A DNA stretch of 64,000 bases, taken from the NCBI RefSeq assembly GCF_963677685.1, contig NZ_OY782186.1:2480001-2544000 (forward strand), in the 5' to 3' direction. This DNA comes from an uncultured Bacteroides sp. GTDB taxonomy: Bacteria; Bacteroidota; Bacteroidia; Bacteroidales; Bacteroidaceae. A program made the position numbers and the translations under genes. Positions 56,901 through 64,000 of the stretch are shown here, one piece after another (positions within the stretch are counted from its first letter, which is position 1; each line of letters starts with the position of its first letter). Below the pieces are notes generated by a model, which saw only the letters and a program-made list of their open reading frames with translations, ran no database searches and was not told where the DNA came from.

Positions 56901-57908
56901 GGCCTTTTAATTGTACCTCATGGAATTGAAACAAGCAGGGGGTACATAGAATTACCAGGCCCCTTCTGGCTTTTAATTGTACCTTATGGAATTGAAACAT
57001 TTATAGACTTTACTAATACGCAAAATGCCAACATCTTTTAATTGTACCTTATGGAATTGAAACAATCTAGGAGACACGCCACGTATAGCAGCCAATTCAT
57101 CCTTTTAATTGTACCTTATGGAATTGAAACATTACGGACGGTGCACCGATCATATTTACAGACAGACTTTTAATTGTACCTTATGGAATTGAAACACCTG
57201 ACCCATGATTGGGAACTCAATAACCCGGCGCTTTTAATTGTACCTTATGGAATTGAAACTTCAGCTGTGTGGCGATGCCGATGCTGCCTATGCACTCTTT
57301 TAATTGTACCTTATGGAATTGAAACTACGGTCGTATCCCCTTTTGCTTTATCCATTTTAACTTTTAATTGTACCTTATGGAATTGAAACCGGAGCAATCC
57401 GAAGATGTAGGGAAACAAATGGATGCTTTTAATTGTACCTCATGGAATTGAAACAACGTTTTGTAATCTTTCGCGATTGGTTCGATGAAACTTTTAATTG
57501 TACCTTATGGAATTGAAACACACTATATATATTACTTCCAACAACACGATTAATACTTTTAATTGTACCTTATGGAATTGAAACCTCTGACTTCAAAGCA
57601 GCAGAAAGAATCGTTAAAGCCCTTTTAATTGTACCTTATGGAATTGAAACGTGTCTTTCTGTTAATATTTTTGCATTTTCGTTCCACTTTTAATTGTACC
57701 TTATGGAATTGAAACAATAAAGTCATCTTTCCTTCTACATACTTAGCGTTCTTTTAATTGTACCTTATGGAATTGAAACATTAGCGCATACAAGGCGTTG
57801 TAATAGCTCATTTCCTTTTAATTGCACCTCATGGAATTGAAACAAAGAGATGTGGGACTACACCAACTACGAAAATCAACTTTTAATTGTACCTCATGGA
57901 ATTAGAAT
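53930..57908 (+). CRISPR. Type I-B array: 62 repeats, 61 spacers
   Basis: The 29-bp repeats begin CTTTTAATTG and end GGAATTGAAAC; spacers are 34-38 nt. Repeats 1-47 (53930-56932) carry TACCTCATGG. Repeats 48-54 and 56-60 (56970-57779) carry TACCTTATGG, with a single CTC copy at 57426. Repeat 61 (57815) has an extra T-to-C change, and the last (57880) is degenerate (ending GGAATTAGAATC), which marks the leader-distal end. The array points toward cas6, 223 bp downstream. The spacer count implies long active use. No spacer was seen to match elsewhere in this window by eye. Confidence 0.98.
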
Positions 57909-58050
57909 CTTTTGCAGCCTATTTGATTTTTCGCTACACTAATTCTTTGATTAAGACAAAGCACACAACTTCTTTACTGTGCTCACTCTAACACAAGCTA
58001 AACTAATCTCTAAATATTTTTAAGAGCCTTAAGTATTAAAAGAAAAAAAG

Positions 58051-58120
58051 ACTAAAAATATTTTTAGTAAAATCACAAAATATCAAAATTTATTTTTTAC
58101 TTTTATCAAGTAAAAAATAA
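58051..58120. promoter_or_regulatory. Two palindromes upstream of cas6
   Basis: ACTAAAAATATTTTTAGT (58051-58068) is a perfect 18-bp palindrome. TTATTTTTTACTT (58090-58102) and AAGTAAAAAATAA (58108-58120) form a perfect 13-bp inverted repeat 10 nt before the cas6 ATG. The first looks like a dimeric-repressor operator; the second could be an RNA hairpin near the ribosome site. Function is inferred. Confidence 0.5.
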
Positions 58121-58130
58121 CAAAACAACT

Positions 58131-58913
58131 ATGAGATTCAAAGTCACCTTAAACATTGATAAACAAGCCTTTGGGAACTCTATACCTATTAACTATCAAT
58201 ACGAGCAATCAGCAGTTATATACAAAATATTGTCACAAGCAAGTACAAATTATGCAACGTGGCTACATGATAATGGATTTACAGTTGAAGATAAACAATT
58301 TAAGCTCTTTACCTATTCTCGATTCTATATTCCTCGCTATACCATAGACAAAGAAAATTCTTTGCTGATTATCAATAGTGACACTATGGAGTGGAGTGTC
58401 TCTTTCTTGCCAGAAGAATCTACCGAAAAGTTTATTCAAGGAGTTTTCATGAATCAAACCTTTCAATTGGGCAATAAGAAAAACAAGATACAATGCGGAG
58501 TGAAAAGTATAGAAGTTCTCCCTACCCCTCCTTTTGAAGACGAAATGAGGTTTGAAACCCTCTCTCCTATCTGCATCGCACTACGTCGTGATGAAGGTGG
58601 TCGCACCGATTACCTATCGCCAGAAGACCCACGTGCTAAAGAATCTATTCTCCACAGTCTATTAAATAGATATGAGGCGTTTCACGGGAAGCCTTATTCT
58701 AACAAAATAGATTTTGATTTCAAAGTCTTAAATAAGCCCAAACCTGTATTGATAACATTCAAAGCCGGAACACTTGAAGAATCAAAAGTAAAAGGCTATA
58801 TGTGTAGATTCGATATAAGGCTAAACAAAGATTTAATGAAGATAATGTATGAAAGCGGCATTGGCATGAAAGGTTCGCAGGGATGGGGAATGGTAAAGAT
58901 TAGTAAAAAATAA
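58131..58913 (+). CDS. cas6: Cas6 pre-crRNA endoribonuclease
   Basis: This 260-aa RAMP-fold RNase cuts the repeat to make crRNAs with an 8-nt 5-prime handle (ATTGAAAC here). The N-terminal ferredoxin fold has the candidate general-acid His46 (ATWLHDNGF). The C-terminal Gly-rich loop GIGMKGSQGWGMVKI is the Cas6 signature. It is transcribed separately from the cas8-cas3 operon, with a 246-bp gap that holds a crRNA-like RNA gene and the operon promoter. Confidence 0.95.
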   Translation: MRFKVTLNIDKQAFGNSIPINYQYEQSAVIYKILSQASTNYATWLHDNGFTVEDKQFKLFTYSRFYIPRYTIDKENSLLIINSDTMEWSVSFLPEESTEKFIQGVFMNQTFQLGNKKNKIQCGVKSIEVLPTPPFEDEMRFETLSPICIALRRDEGGRTDYLSPEDPRAKESILHSLLNRYEAFHGKPYSNKIDFDFKVLNKPKPVLITFKAGTLEESKVKGYMCRFDIRLNKDLMKIMYESGIGMKGSQGWGMVKISKK

Positions 58914-58916
58914 AAT

Positions 58917-59037
58917 TGAAATAAAAATCTAAGGCCCATTCCCTAAAAAGAAATTTTCAAGGAACGAGCCTTAAGACAAATAACCCAATTGTAATTATTT
59001 CAATTCCATAAGGTACAATTACTTTGAGACAAAGATA
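58917..59037 (-). ncRNA. CreR/CreA-like crRNA-resembling regulatory RNA
   Basis: On the minus strand: -7 element TATCTTTG (59037-59030), a predicted start near 59024, a repeat-like part (59021-58998, 24 nt identical to the CTTATGG-type array repeat, ending ATTGAAAT instead of ATTGAAAC), a spacer-like part from 58996, and a terminator with arms at 58973-58960 and 58944-58930 followed by ATTTTTATTT. The stem has two G-U pairs on this strand but C-A mismatches on the plus strand, so the transcript is minus. The first 19 spacer nt, AATTACAATTGGGTTATTT, match minus-strand AATTATAATTGAGTTATTT at 59113-59095 except at positions 6 and 12. Known Cre RNAs guide Cascade to cas or toxin promoters. Confidence 0.75.
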
Positions 59038-59094
59038 TAATTTATTTTAAACTAAAAAGAAATAAGCAACAACATAATTTCATTAACAGAAATA

Positions 59095-59142
59095 AAATAA
59101 CTCAATTATAATTTGGAGATATAAATTTTATATCTACATTTG
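59095..59142 (+). promoter_or_regulatory. Promoter of the cas8-cas7-cas5-cas3 operon, with Cre-type target site
   Basis: TTTG (59112-59115) and TACATTTG (59135-59142) are 19 bp apart, an exact consensus. The presumed protospacer (minus strand 59113-59095) covers part of the -33 element, and its 5-prime flank reads CCA (59116-59114), a plausible type I-B PAM. Cascade bound here would block RNA polymerase. Confidence 0.75.
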
Positions 59143-59159
59143 CATAAAACATTTAGCAA

Positions 59160-59351
59160 ATGGAAACAAATTATAAAACAGAAGATGGGCATTACCTTGA
59201 TTATGAAGACTTAACAAGCTTCATAAAGATGAAAGTTGGAGAATTAAAAAAAGACAATCTGCAAAGTAATCAAATTTTCGATTACTTTGCAGATGAAGAA
59301 GAGCCTTATATAAATACTATTATAGGAAATATTATAAAATCTGATAAATGA
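59160..59351 (+). CDS. Unknown 63-aa protein at the head of the cas operon
   Basis: This small acidic protein (METNYKTEDGHYLDYEDLTS, with FIKMKVGELKKDNLQSNQ and FDYFADEEEPYINTIIGNI) has no membrane segment or known motif. It starts 18 bp after the -7 element, and its stop overlaps the cas8 start (ATGA). The tight coupling supports translation. It is too small for a normal Cas11. Candidates are an accessory Cascade subunit, a regulator, or a toxin-like protein held in check by the adjacent Cre-type RNA. No function is assigned. Confidence 0.6.
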   Translation: METNYKTEDGHYLDYEDLTSFIKMKVGELKKDNLQSNQIFDYFADEEEPYINTIIGNIIKSDK

Positions 59352-60775
59352 AAGAAATTACTGAAGGTATTATTAATCAAGAATGGCTAACAAGGCCAAC
59401 GGGAGATCCCTTTGCTGATGCAGGAGGGTTTGCTATAAAAGCATTAGCAGCCCACTTTCCTCAAATGAATATTTTAGAACTTATTGATTATGTCACTAAA
59501 ATATACGTAGAAAAATGGGGAGGAAAATTGAATGCTTTCTTTCTAAATTCAAAAATTACTCAACCAGCATTTAAAGGTCAAAGAAAAATAGATGAGACTT
59601 TAAATTATTTTAGTAGATTACTAAATGAAACTGAACCTTTTGAATTAGGCTTCTGCCGTATTACAGGGCAAGAAACTAAGTTGTTTTTTGGAGGAAGAGA
59701 CAACAGTATAATGACCGGTTCTGGAACACTAATTAATTTCCATCACTTTTTTCAAAAAGGTATTTCAATTTCAAAAGAAGCTTTAATAAGAATTCATTTT
59801 GTGCCTTTTGCATGCCAACAGTTACAAGGAAAAATTTGTCTAATACAAAGTAGTAATCAAACATTAAGCGAGTTTTTTGTTAATCGAATAATAGAACAAA
59901 ATCTGCACGAAATAGCTATCAACATGTCTGATGGAGTTGCTAAGTCAGACATGAATAAACCAGCCAATGCTCTTTTTCAGTTTGTCAATCATTCTCTCTC
60001 CCTATCTCAATCTTTTTTCAATAACAATATAGCTCCATCAATAGCCCTATATCATTTTACTAATTTTGGTGCAAGTCCAGAAATACAAATTTATCAACTT
60101 CATGCAAAAATGTTTATTTTCTACAGAACCTGTTTGCAACCAAAATTTAAAGATGATTGGCAAAAATTTGTTCGATCGTATTTCTTTGATAGTAAACATA
60201 AAGGAGCAAGATACAATTCAATCACAGATGATATTGAAATAATAAAGCCAAAAGAAACAGAAAGAATAAAGTATGAAGAATATCAAAAGTGGTTTAATGT
60301 AATCTATAATAAGCTATTAAATGAGGAAAATATACGACCTGAGATTTTACGCTGGTCGCGCAAAAACTCTTTCAATTTTAAAATAGTAGAAATTTATCAA
60401 CAAAATATTATTGGTATGAAACAAGCTACAATCACTAAAATTAAGGAATTAGCATCATTCCTTGTTGAAGATGAAAATCCTGATAAAATTAAGAAGCGCA
60501 TCCAAGCTTTAAGCAATGCTAAAAATGCTTCAGCATTGCGACGTTTCCTGCTAAAAGACGTAGTTGTAAAAAATTACGCTAATGGAAATAAAGATACTAT
60601 AATAAGTGTCGAAGATTACAATGATTATTTATTTCCCGACGGGTCTTATTGGGGAGAAACAAGGGACCTCTTACTTATTGCAATCTATCAAGAACTTCAT
60701 GAACGAGAACTCATAGCAGAGGTTGTTGACTTAGAACTAGTATCAGATGAAGAATCAGAAATCAATAATTTATAA
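59348..60775 (+). CDS. cas8: Cas8 large subunit, Cst1/Cas8b1-like
   Basis: This 475-aa PAM-recognising large subunit of the I-B Cascade has an N-terminal block (EWLTRPTGDPFADAGGFAIK, residues 12-31) typical of the Cst1 family. Cst1 proteins usually carry two CXXC zinc motifs; here only one Cys remains (GFCRITGQE), followed by FGGRDN, so the zinc site seems lost. The C-terminal third is helical and may also be made separately as Cas11 from an internal start, as known for some I-B systems. It overlaps the 63-aa ORF by 4 bp. Confidence 0.82.
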   Translation: MKEITEGIINQEWLTRPTGDPFADAGGFAIKALAAHFPQMNILELIDYVTKIYVEKWGGKLNAFFLNSKITQPAFKGQRKIDETLNYFSRLLNETEPFELGFCRITGQETKLFFGGRDNSIMTGSGTLINFHHFFQKGISISKEALIRIHFVPFACQQLQGKICLIQSSNQTLSEFFVNRIIEQNLHEIAINMSDGVAKSDMNKPANALFQFVNHSLSLSQSFFNNNIAPSIALYHFTNFGASPEIQIYQLHAKMFIFYRTCLQPKFKDDWQKFVRSYFFDSKHKGARYNSITDDIEIIKPKETERIKYEEYQKWFNVIYNKLLNEENIRPEILRWSRKNSFNFKIVEIYQQNIIGMKQATITKIKELASFLVEDENPDKIKKRIQALSNAKNASALRRFLLKDVVVKNYANGNKDTIISVEDYNDYLFPDGSYWGETRDLLLIAIYQELHERELIAEVVDLELVSDEESEINNL

Positions 60776-60782
60776 TCATATT

Positions 60783-61883
60783 ATGAAAAATATTAAAACA
60801 CAAGGGTTTATTTTACTCGATGTAGATGCTGTTGCATTAAACAATGCAGGTAAAGGCACTTCCAACAATAATGACAATGGAGTAATCACAAAATCTATCA
60901 GGAAAAATGGTCGAAATTATGTTTATGTATCAGGCCAAGCATGGCGTTATTGGTGGCGAGAAGCACTTCAAAAAAATGCAGGATGGAACTTATCTCCAAT
61001 AACGAGAGAAGGCAAAATAGCATTTACAAACGCTGACCCATTGAAGTATCCTGATGATGATATTTTCGGCTACATGCGTGCAGCAAAAGATGTAGAATTA
61101 GATGAAAATGGAGAAGTAGTAAAAGACAAAAAAGGAAATCCTAAATTAACAAATGTAACTGTTACTCGTGTTTCTCCTTTAAAAAACTCCGCAATTATTT
61201 CAGTAGCAAGTGTAACCCCTGCTGAAAATTGGTCGAGCATGTCTCGCCAAGTAGGAGATGCCGTCCCTTATCAAAAACAAGAATATAGCGCTATAATGAA
61301 AGGAATGTTTAGCTTAGATATTTCAATGGTTGGAACATTCTCTAATTATGACCGTACTGGATATAAAAATCTTTCAGCACTGTTACAAGAGGAAGCACTT
61401 AAAAATGGTGCTACAGAGATTGATGACCCATTTGTTTTAAATGGCAAGGGTAATCCCCAAAAACTACTGAGACTATCCGATGAAGTACGTGAAAAAAGAG
61501 CAATAGAAACGATAAAAGCATTAAAGTCTATTTCTGGCGGTGCCATGCAAACAAACAACATGGGAGATGTGACACCTAAATTTATAGTATTAGCCACAAC
61601 AAACACGGGAAATCATCCTTTTAGCCATATTATAAAAAGCAATGGTGAATGGGATCAAAATATAGTATTTAATGTCGATGGCTTAATTGAAGTGCTGAAA
61701 GATTATAAAGAAACATTTATAGGTAAAGTTTTTATTGGCTACCGAACAGGTTTTATGGATGATGTTATTCCTCAACTGAACTCACTAAAAACAATGTCAG
61801 ACATTCCTACTGTTGAGATTTTACCTGTAAATAAAGCAATAGATGAATATTGTGAAGAATTGAAATCTAAAATTAGAGAATGA
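60783..61883 (+). CDS. cas7: Cas7 backbone subunit (DevR/Cst2 family)
   Basis: This 366-aa RNA-binding backbone of Cascade begins MKNIKTQGFILLDVDAVALN, followed by the DevR-like GKGTSNNNDNGVITKSIRKN and SGQAWRYWWREAL. The conserved SGGAMQTNNMGDVTPKFI stretch is present. The start at 60783 (7 bp after cas8) is preferred over an upstream ATG at 60747 that overlaps cas8. It ends with a 4-bp overlap with cas5. Confidence 0.93.
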   Translation: MKNIKTQGFILLDVDAVALNNAGKGTSNNNDNGVITKSIRKNGRNYVYVSGQAWRYWWREALQKNAGWNLSPITREGKIAFTNADPLKYPDDDIFGYMRAAKDVELDENGEVVKDKKGNPKLTNVTVTRVSPLKNSAIISVASVTPAENWSSMSRQVGDAVPYQKQEYSAIMKGMFSLDISMVGTFSNYDRTGYKNLSALLQEEALKNGATEIDDPFVLNGKGNPQKLLRLSDEVREKRAIETIKALKSISGGAMQTNNMGDVTPKFIVLATTNTGNHPFSHIIKSNGEWDQNIVFNVDGLIEVLKDYKETFIGKVFIGYRTGFMDDVIPQLNSLKTMSDIPTVEILPVNKAIDEYCEELKSKIRE

Positions 61884-62539
61884 AAGCATCGTGTGTGAAA
61901 ATTGAAACATGGACTTCTAGCTTTAGATATCCTAATTTAATTTCAGGATTTCATCCTACGCTTGAAGTTCCCCCTATCAGCACTGTGATGGGACTATTAA
62001 ATGCTGCTTCTGGCAAATACATAGAAAGTAAAGAGTTCTATCTTGGCTACTACTTTGATTATAAATGCAAAGCGGTAGACCTAGAAACAATTTATCAAAT
62101 TGAAGCTCACGAAAAGAAATATCCTAAGAATATTGCAAAATCCAATGTTATTCAACGGGAATTTCTCTATGATTGTCGTCTCTTTATTTATTTGACGGAT
62201 GAATATCTAATCTCTTGCCTGAAGCAACCTGTATATCCGTTGTTATTAGGAAGAAGTTGTGATCTAGCTAGAGTAGAAAGTATAAAAACTGTTGAATTGA
62301 AACAAATTGAAAATGCTACAATAGCAGGGCAGGTTATTCCATTTATGGGTAATTACTTACCCGGGCAAATACAAGCACTACCTCAGTATTTTACAAATAC
62401 AATACCTCGTAAGAATTTAAACACAGCTCCTTATACTGTGATATCTTTCGAGAATCCAGTAAATTCACAGTTAAAAGGTTTTTCTCATGATACAGATGAA
62501 TTTGATAGTGACATATTTCTTCATGAAATAAAAGTATGA
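61880..62539 (+). CDS. cas5: Cas5 subunit (type I-B)
   Basis: This 219-aa RAMP protein caps the crRNA 5-prime handle. The N-terminal signature (FRYPNLISGFHPTLEVPPIS, then TVMGLLNAASG) is the Cas5t/Cas5h pattern. The Gly-rich C-terminal end is short. Both ends overlap neighbours by 4 bp (ATGA). Confidence 0.9.
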   Translation: MKASCVKIETWTSSFRYPNLISGFHPTLEVPPISTVMGLLNAASGKYIESKEFYLGYYFDYKCKAVDLETIYQIEAHEKKYPKNIAKSNVIQREFLYDCRLFIYLTDEYLISCLKQPVYPLLLGRSCDLARVESIKTVELKQIENATIAGQVIPFMGNYLPGQIQALPQYFTNTIPRKNLNTAPYTVISFENPVNSQLKGFSHDTDEFDSDIFLHEIKV

Positions 62540-64000
62540 AATTAAATGAACAGGAGGTCTTAGCCAAGTCAAGACCTCCTATCCCATTAAAACAACATAT
62601 TGACGAATGTTTAGATGTATACGAATCGCTCAAAATAGCATTCGATAGGTTACCCATAAATAATGCTAATCATTTATGGGAAATAGTCCGTTTAGGCATT
62701 ATATTTCACGACTTAGGGAAAGCACATTCCGAATTTCAAAAAATACTTTATGGAAAAAAGTCTAATTGGTGTCATCAAAGACATGAGCTATTTTCAACAT
62801 CATTCATTAACCAGTTAAAATTGGCTGATGAAGACAAATGGATTTTACAATTAATAGTTATTGGACATCACAAAGATTTCAATTATCTATTCGATTTTAT
62901 TCAAAACACTTATAAAAATGGTCAGGATATATTCTCTTTTACCGAAGAAGGCAAATTGGAGTGGTCAGAAGAAACAAGTCATTTCAATATTGATTTCATT
63001 AACTCCTTTTTAAACAATTACCGTGTATCATTAGAATCCAAAGTCCTAACTCCTCCTTTTATAGAAATAAAAGAATACTTACACAAGCCTGTAAACAGTA
63101 AAAATATTAGATTCAAAGAGCTTTTACTTGCGGCAGGTGCTCTAAAACAGTGTGATCATTCTGCATCAGCTGGAATATTCAAAATTAATGTTATAGAAAA
63201 CAAACATTTTGAATTCTTATACAATACCTCATGGGCCCCATATCATCATCAAAAGAAAGCATCCAAGACTATTGGCAATATAGTTCTCACTGCACCTACT
63301 GGCTCTGGTAAAACAGAAGCTTCACTAATGTGGCTACATAGACAAATCAAAGAGAGTGGTCAAGGTAGAACCTTTTACATCCTTCCTTTCACAGCTTCCA
63401 TCAATGCTATGTTTGAACGCTTAGATGAACAAATGCAAGGAAACAATGAAATTGTAGGGCTCATTCATGGAAAACTAGCTGAATACATTGAAAGCCATTT
63501 TGAAGAAGAAAAGTATAGCACAGAAAATGAACTACTTAAAAAAGAGCTTAAAGAGAATTATAAAGCATTAGTTCACCCTTTAAAAGTCGTTACACCATTT
63601 CAACTATTAAAATCAATATTTGGATTAAAAGGTTTTGAAAAAGGAATTTTCGAGATGAGCGGTGGCTATTTCATTTTCGATGAAATCCATGCTTATGATC
63701 CAGAAGTGAGTGCGCAAATAAAAGTATTAATTGAATTTGCCGTAAACATCTTAAATGCAAACATTTGTCTAATGACAGCTACTTTACCTACTTTTCTGAA
63801 AGAAGAATTAACAAAATCTATAGGTGATTTTTGTGAAATAAAAGCCGATGAAAGTCTATACAAAACATTTATACGCCATCGCATTAAAATCAATGAAGGA
63901 TTACTTGATGATCATATTTTAAATATTCAGTCAAGATTAGATAAAGGTGATAAAGTTTTGGTAGTATGCAACACAGTAAAACAGGCACAAACGGTTTACA
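62536..64000 (+). CDS. cas3: Cas3 HD nuclease-helicase, cut by the right edge
   Basis: At least 488 residues of Cas3, which degrades DNA bound by Cascade. The HD nuclease has His58-Asp59 (FHDLGKAHSEF) and GHHKD. The SF2 helicase has Walker A APTGSGKTEA, DEIH box FDEIHAYD and motif III MTATLP. The C-terminal half lies outside the window. The start overlaps the cas5 stop. Adaptation genes (cas4, cas1, cas2) would be expected beyond the edge. Confidence 0.96.
   Translation, partial: MKLNEQEVLAKSRPPIPLKQHIDECLDVYESLKIAFDRLPINNANHLWEIVRLGIIFHDLGKAHSEFQKILYGKKSNWCHQRHELFSTSFINQLKLADEDKWILQLIVIGHHKDFNYLFDFIQNTYKNGQDIFSFTEEGKLEWSEETSHFNIDFINSFLNNYRVSLESKVLTPPFIEIKEYLHKPVNSKNIRFKELLLAAGALKQCDHSASAGIFKINVIENKHFEFLYNTSWAPYHHQKKASKTIGNIVLTAPTGSGKTEASLMWLHRQIKESGQGRTFYILPFTASINAMFERLDEQMQGNNEIVGLIHGKLAEYIESHFEEEKYSTENELLKKELKENYKALVHPLKVVTPFQLLKSIFGLKGFEKGIFEMSGGYFIFDEIHAYDPEVSAQIKVLIEFAVNILNANICLMTATLPTFLKEELTKSIGDFCEIKADESLYKTFIRHRIKINEGLLDDHILNIQSRLDKGDKVLVVCNTVKQAQTVY

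Noticed and set aside
54456..57386. Small plus-strand ORFs reading MYLMELK and LIVPHGIET repeatedly
   Set aside because: They are translations of the CRISPR repeats and lie entirely inside the array.
58930..58973. Hairpin after cas6 as a plus-strand cas6 terminator
   Set aside because: On the plus strand it has C-A mismatches and no T-run; on the minus strand the same bases pair as G-U and a T-run follows.
59160..59351. 63-aa ORF as Cas11 small subunit
   Set aside because: Cas11 proteins are about twice this size and helical throughout; in I-B they are often made from within cas8.

Overview
The window is chromosomal DNA from a gut-type Bacteroides or close relative in the Bacteroidota. The evidence is a SusC/SusD polysaccharide utilisation locus (PUL) with a hybrid two-component regulator, a Rho factor with a long low-complexity insert, a FeoA-FeoB fusion, DUF4373/DUF4248 genes, and many promoters of the Bacteroides type (TTTG, about 19-20 bp, then TAnnTTTG).

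Layout. 1-15.5 kb: a plant-cell-wall PUL, probably for xylan or arabinoxylan fragments. SusC, SusD and a truncated esterase lie on the minus strand. A hybrid sensor/regulator, a second esterase, a sugar:cation symporter and two GH43 enzymes lie on the plus strand. 15.6-22.2 kb: an AT-rich accessory stretch with a frameshifted hicB, an intact hicA-hicB pair, an IS3 remnant, a two-gene ABC exporter, an internally deleted IS256 remnant, a HEPN-protein plus M41-like-peptidase gene pair, and an XRE regulator. 22.2-40.3 kb: mostly core genes, including tRNA-Cys, feoAB, tilS, rho, a MATE pump, ffh, folD, a CapA-like lipoprotein, tRNA-His and an AddA/AddB-like helicase-nuclease pair. 40.4-44 kb: a response regulator-histidine kinase and a small phage-like or accessory cluster. 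44.1-48.7 kb: a complete type VI-B CRISPR locus, with an array of 36-nt repeats, a Cas13b-like protein carrying two HEPN motifs and a small membrane protein resembling Csx28. 48.7-53.4 kb: ordinary genes. 53.8-64 kb: a type I-B system with a 62-repeat array, then cas6, a 63-aa ORF, cas8, cas7, cas5 and cas3 (cut by the window edge).

The most notable observation lies between cas6 and the 63-aa ORF. On the minus strand there is a compact RNA-gene layout: a TATCTTTG -7 element, a 24-nt exact copy of the core of the array repeat, a short spacer-like stretch, and a hairpin with a T-run. The spacer-like stretch matches 17 of 19 nt in the promoter of the cas8-cas7-cas5-cas3 operon. Its two mismatches fall at positions 6 and 12, the bases flipped out in type I Cascade-DNA hybrids, and a CCA lies where a PAM would be. 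This looks like a CreR/CreA-type crRNA-like RNA through which Cascade represses its own operon, or an addiction arrangement controlling the unknown 63-aa protein.

Working together: the PUL genes import and cut a substituted xylan-type glycan. The DNA-targeting I-B and RNA-targeting VI-B systems lie about 5 kb apart and could act as layered phage defence. The HEPN/peptidase pair and the HicAB module are further candidate defence or stress elements.
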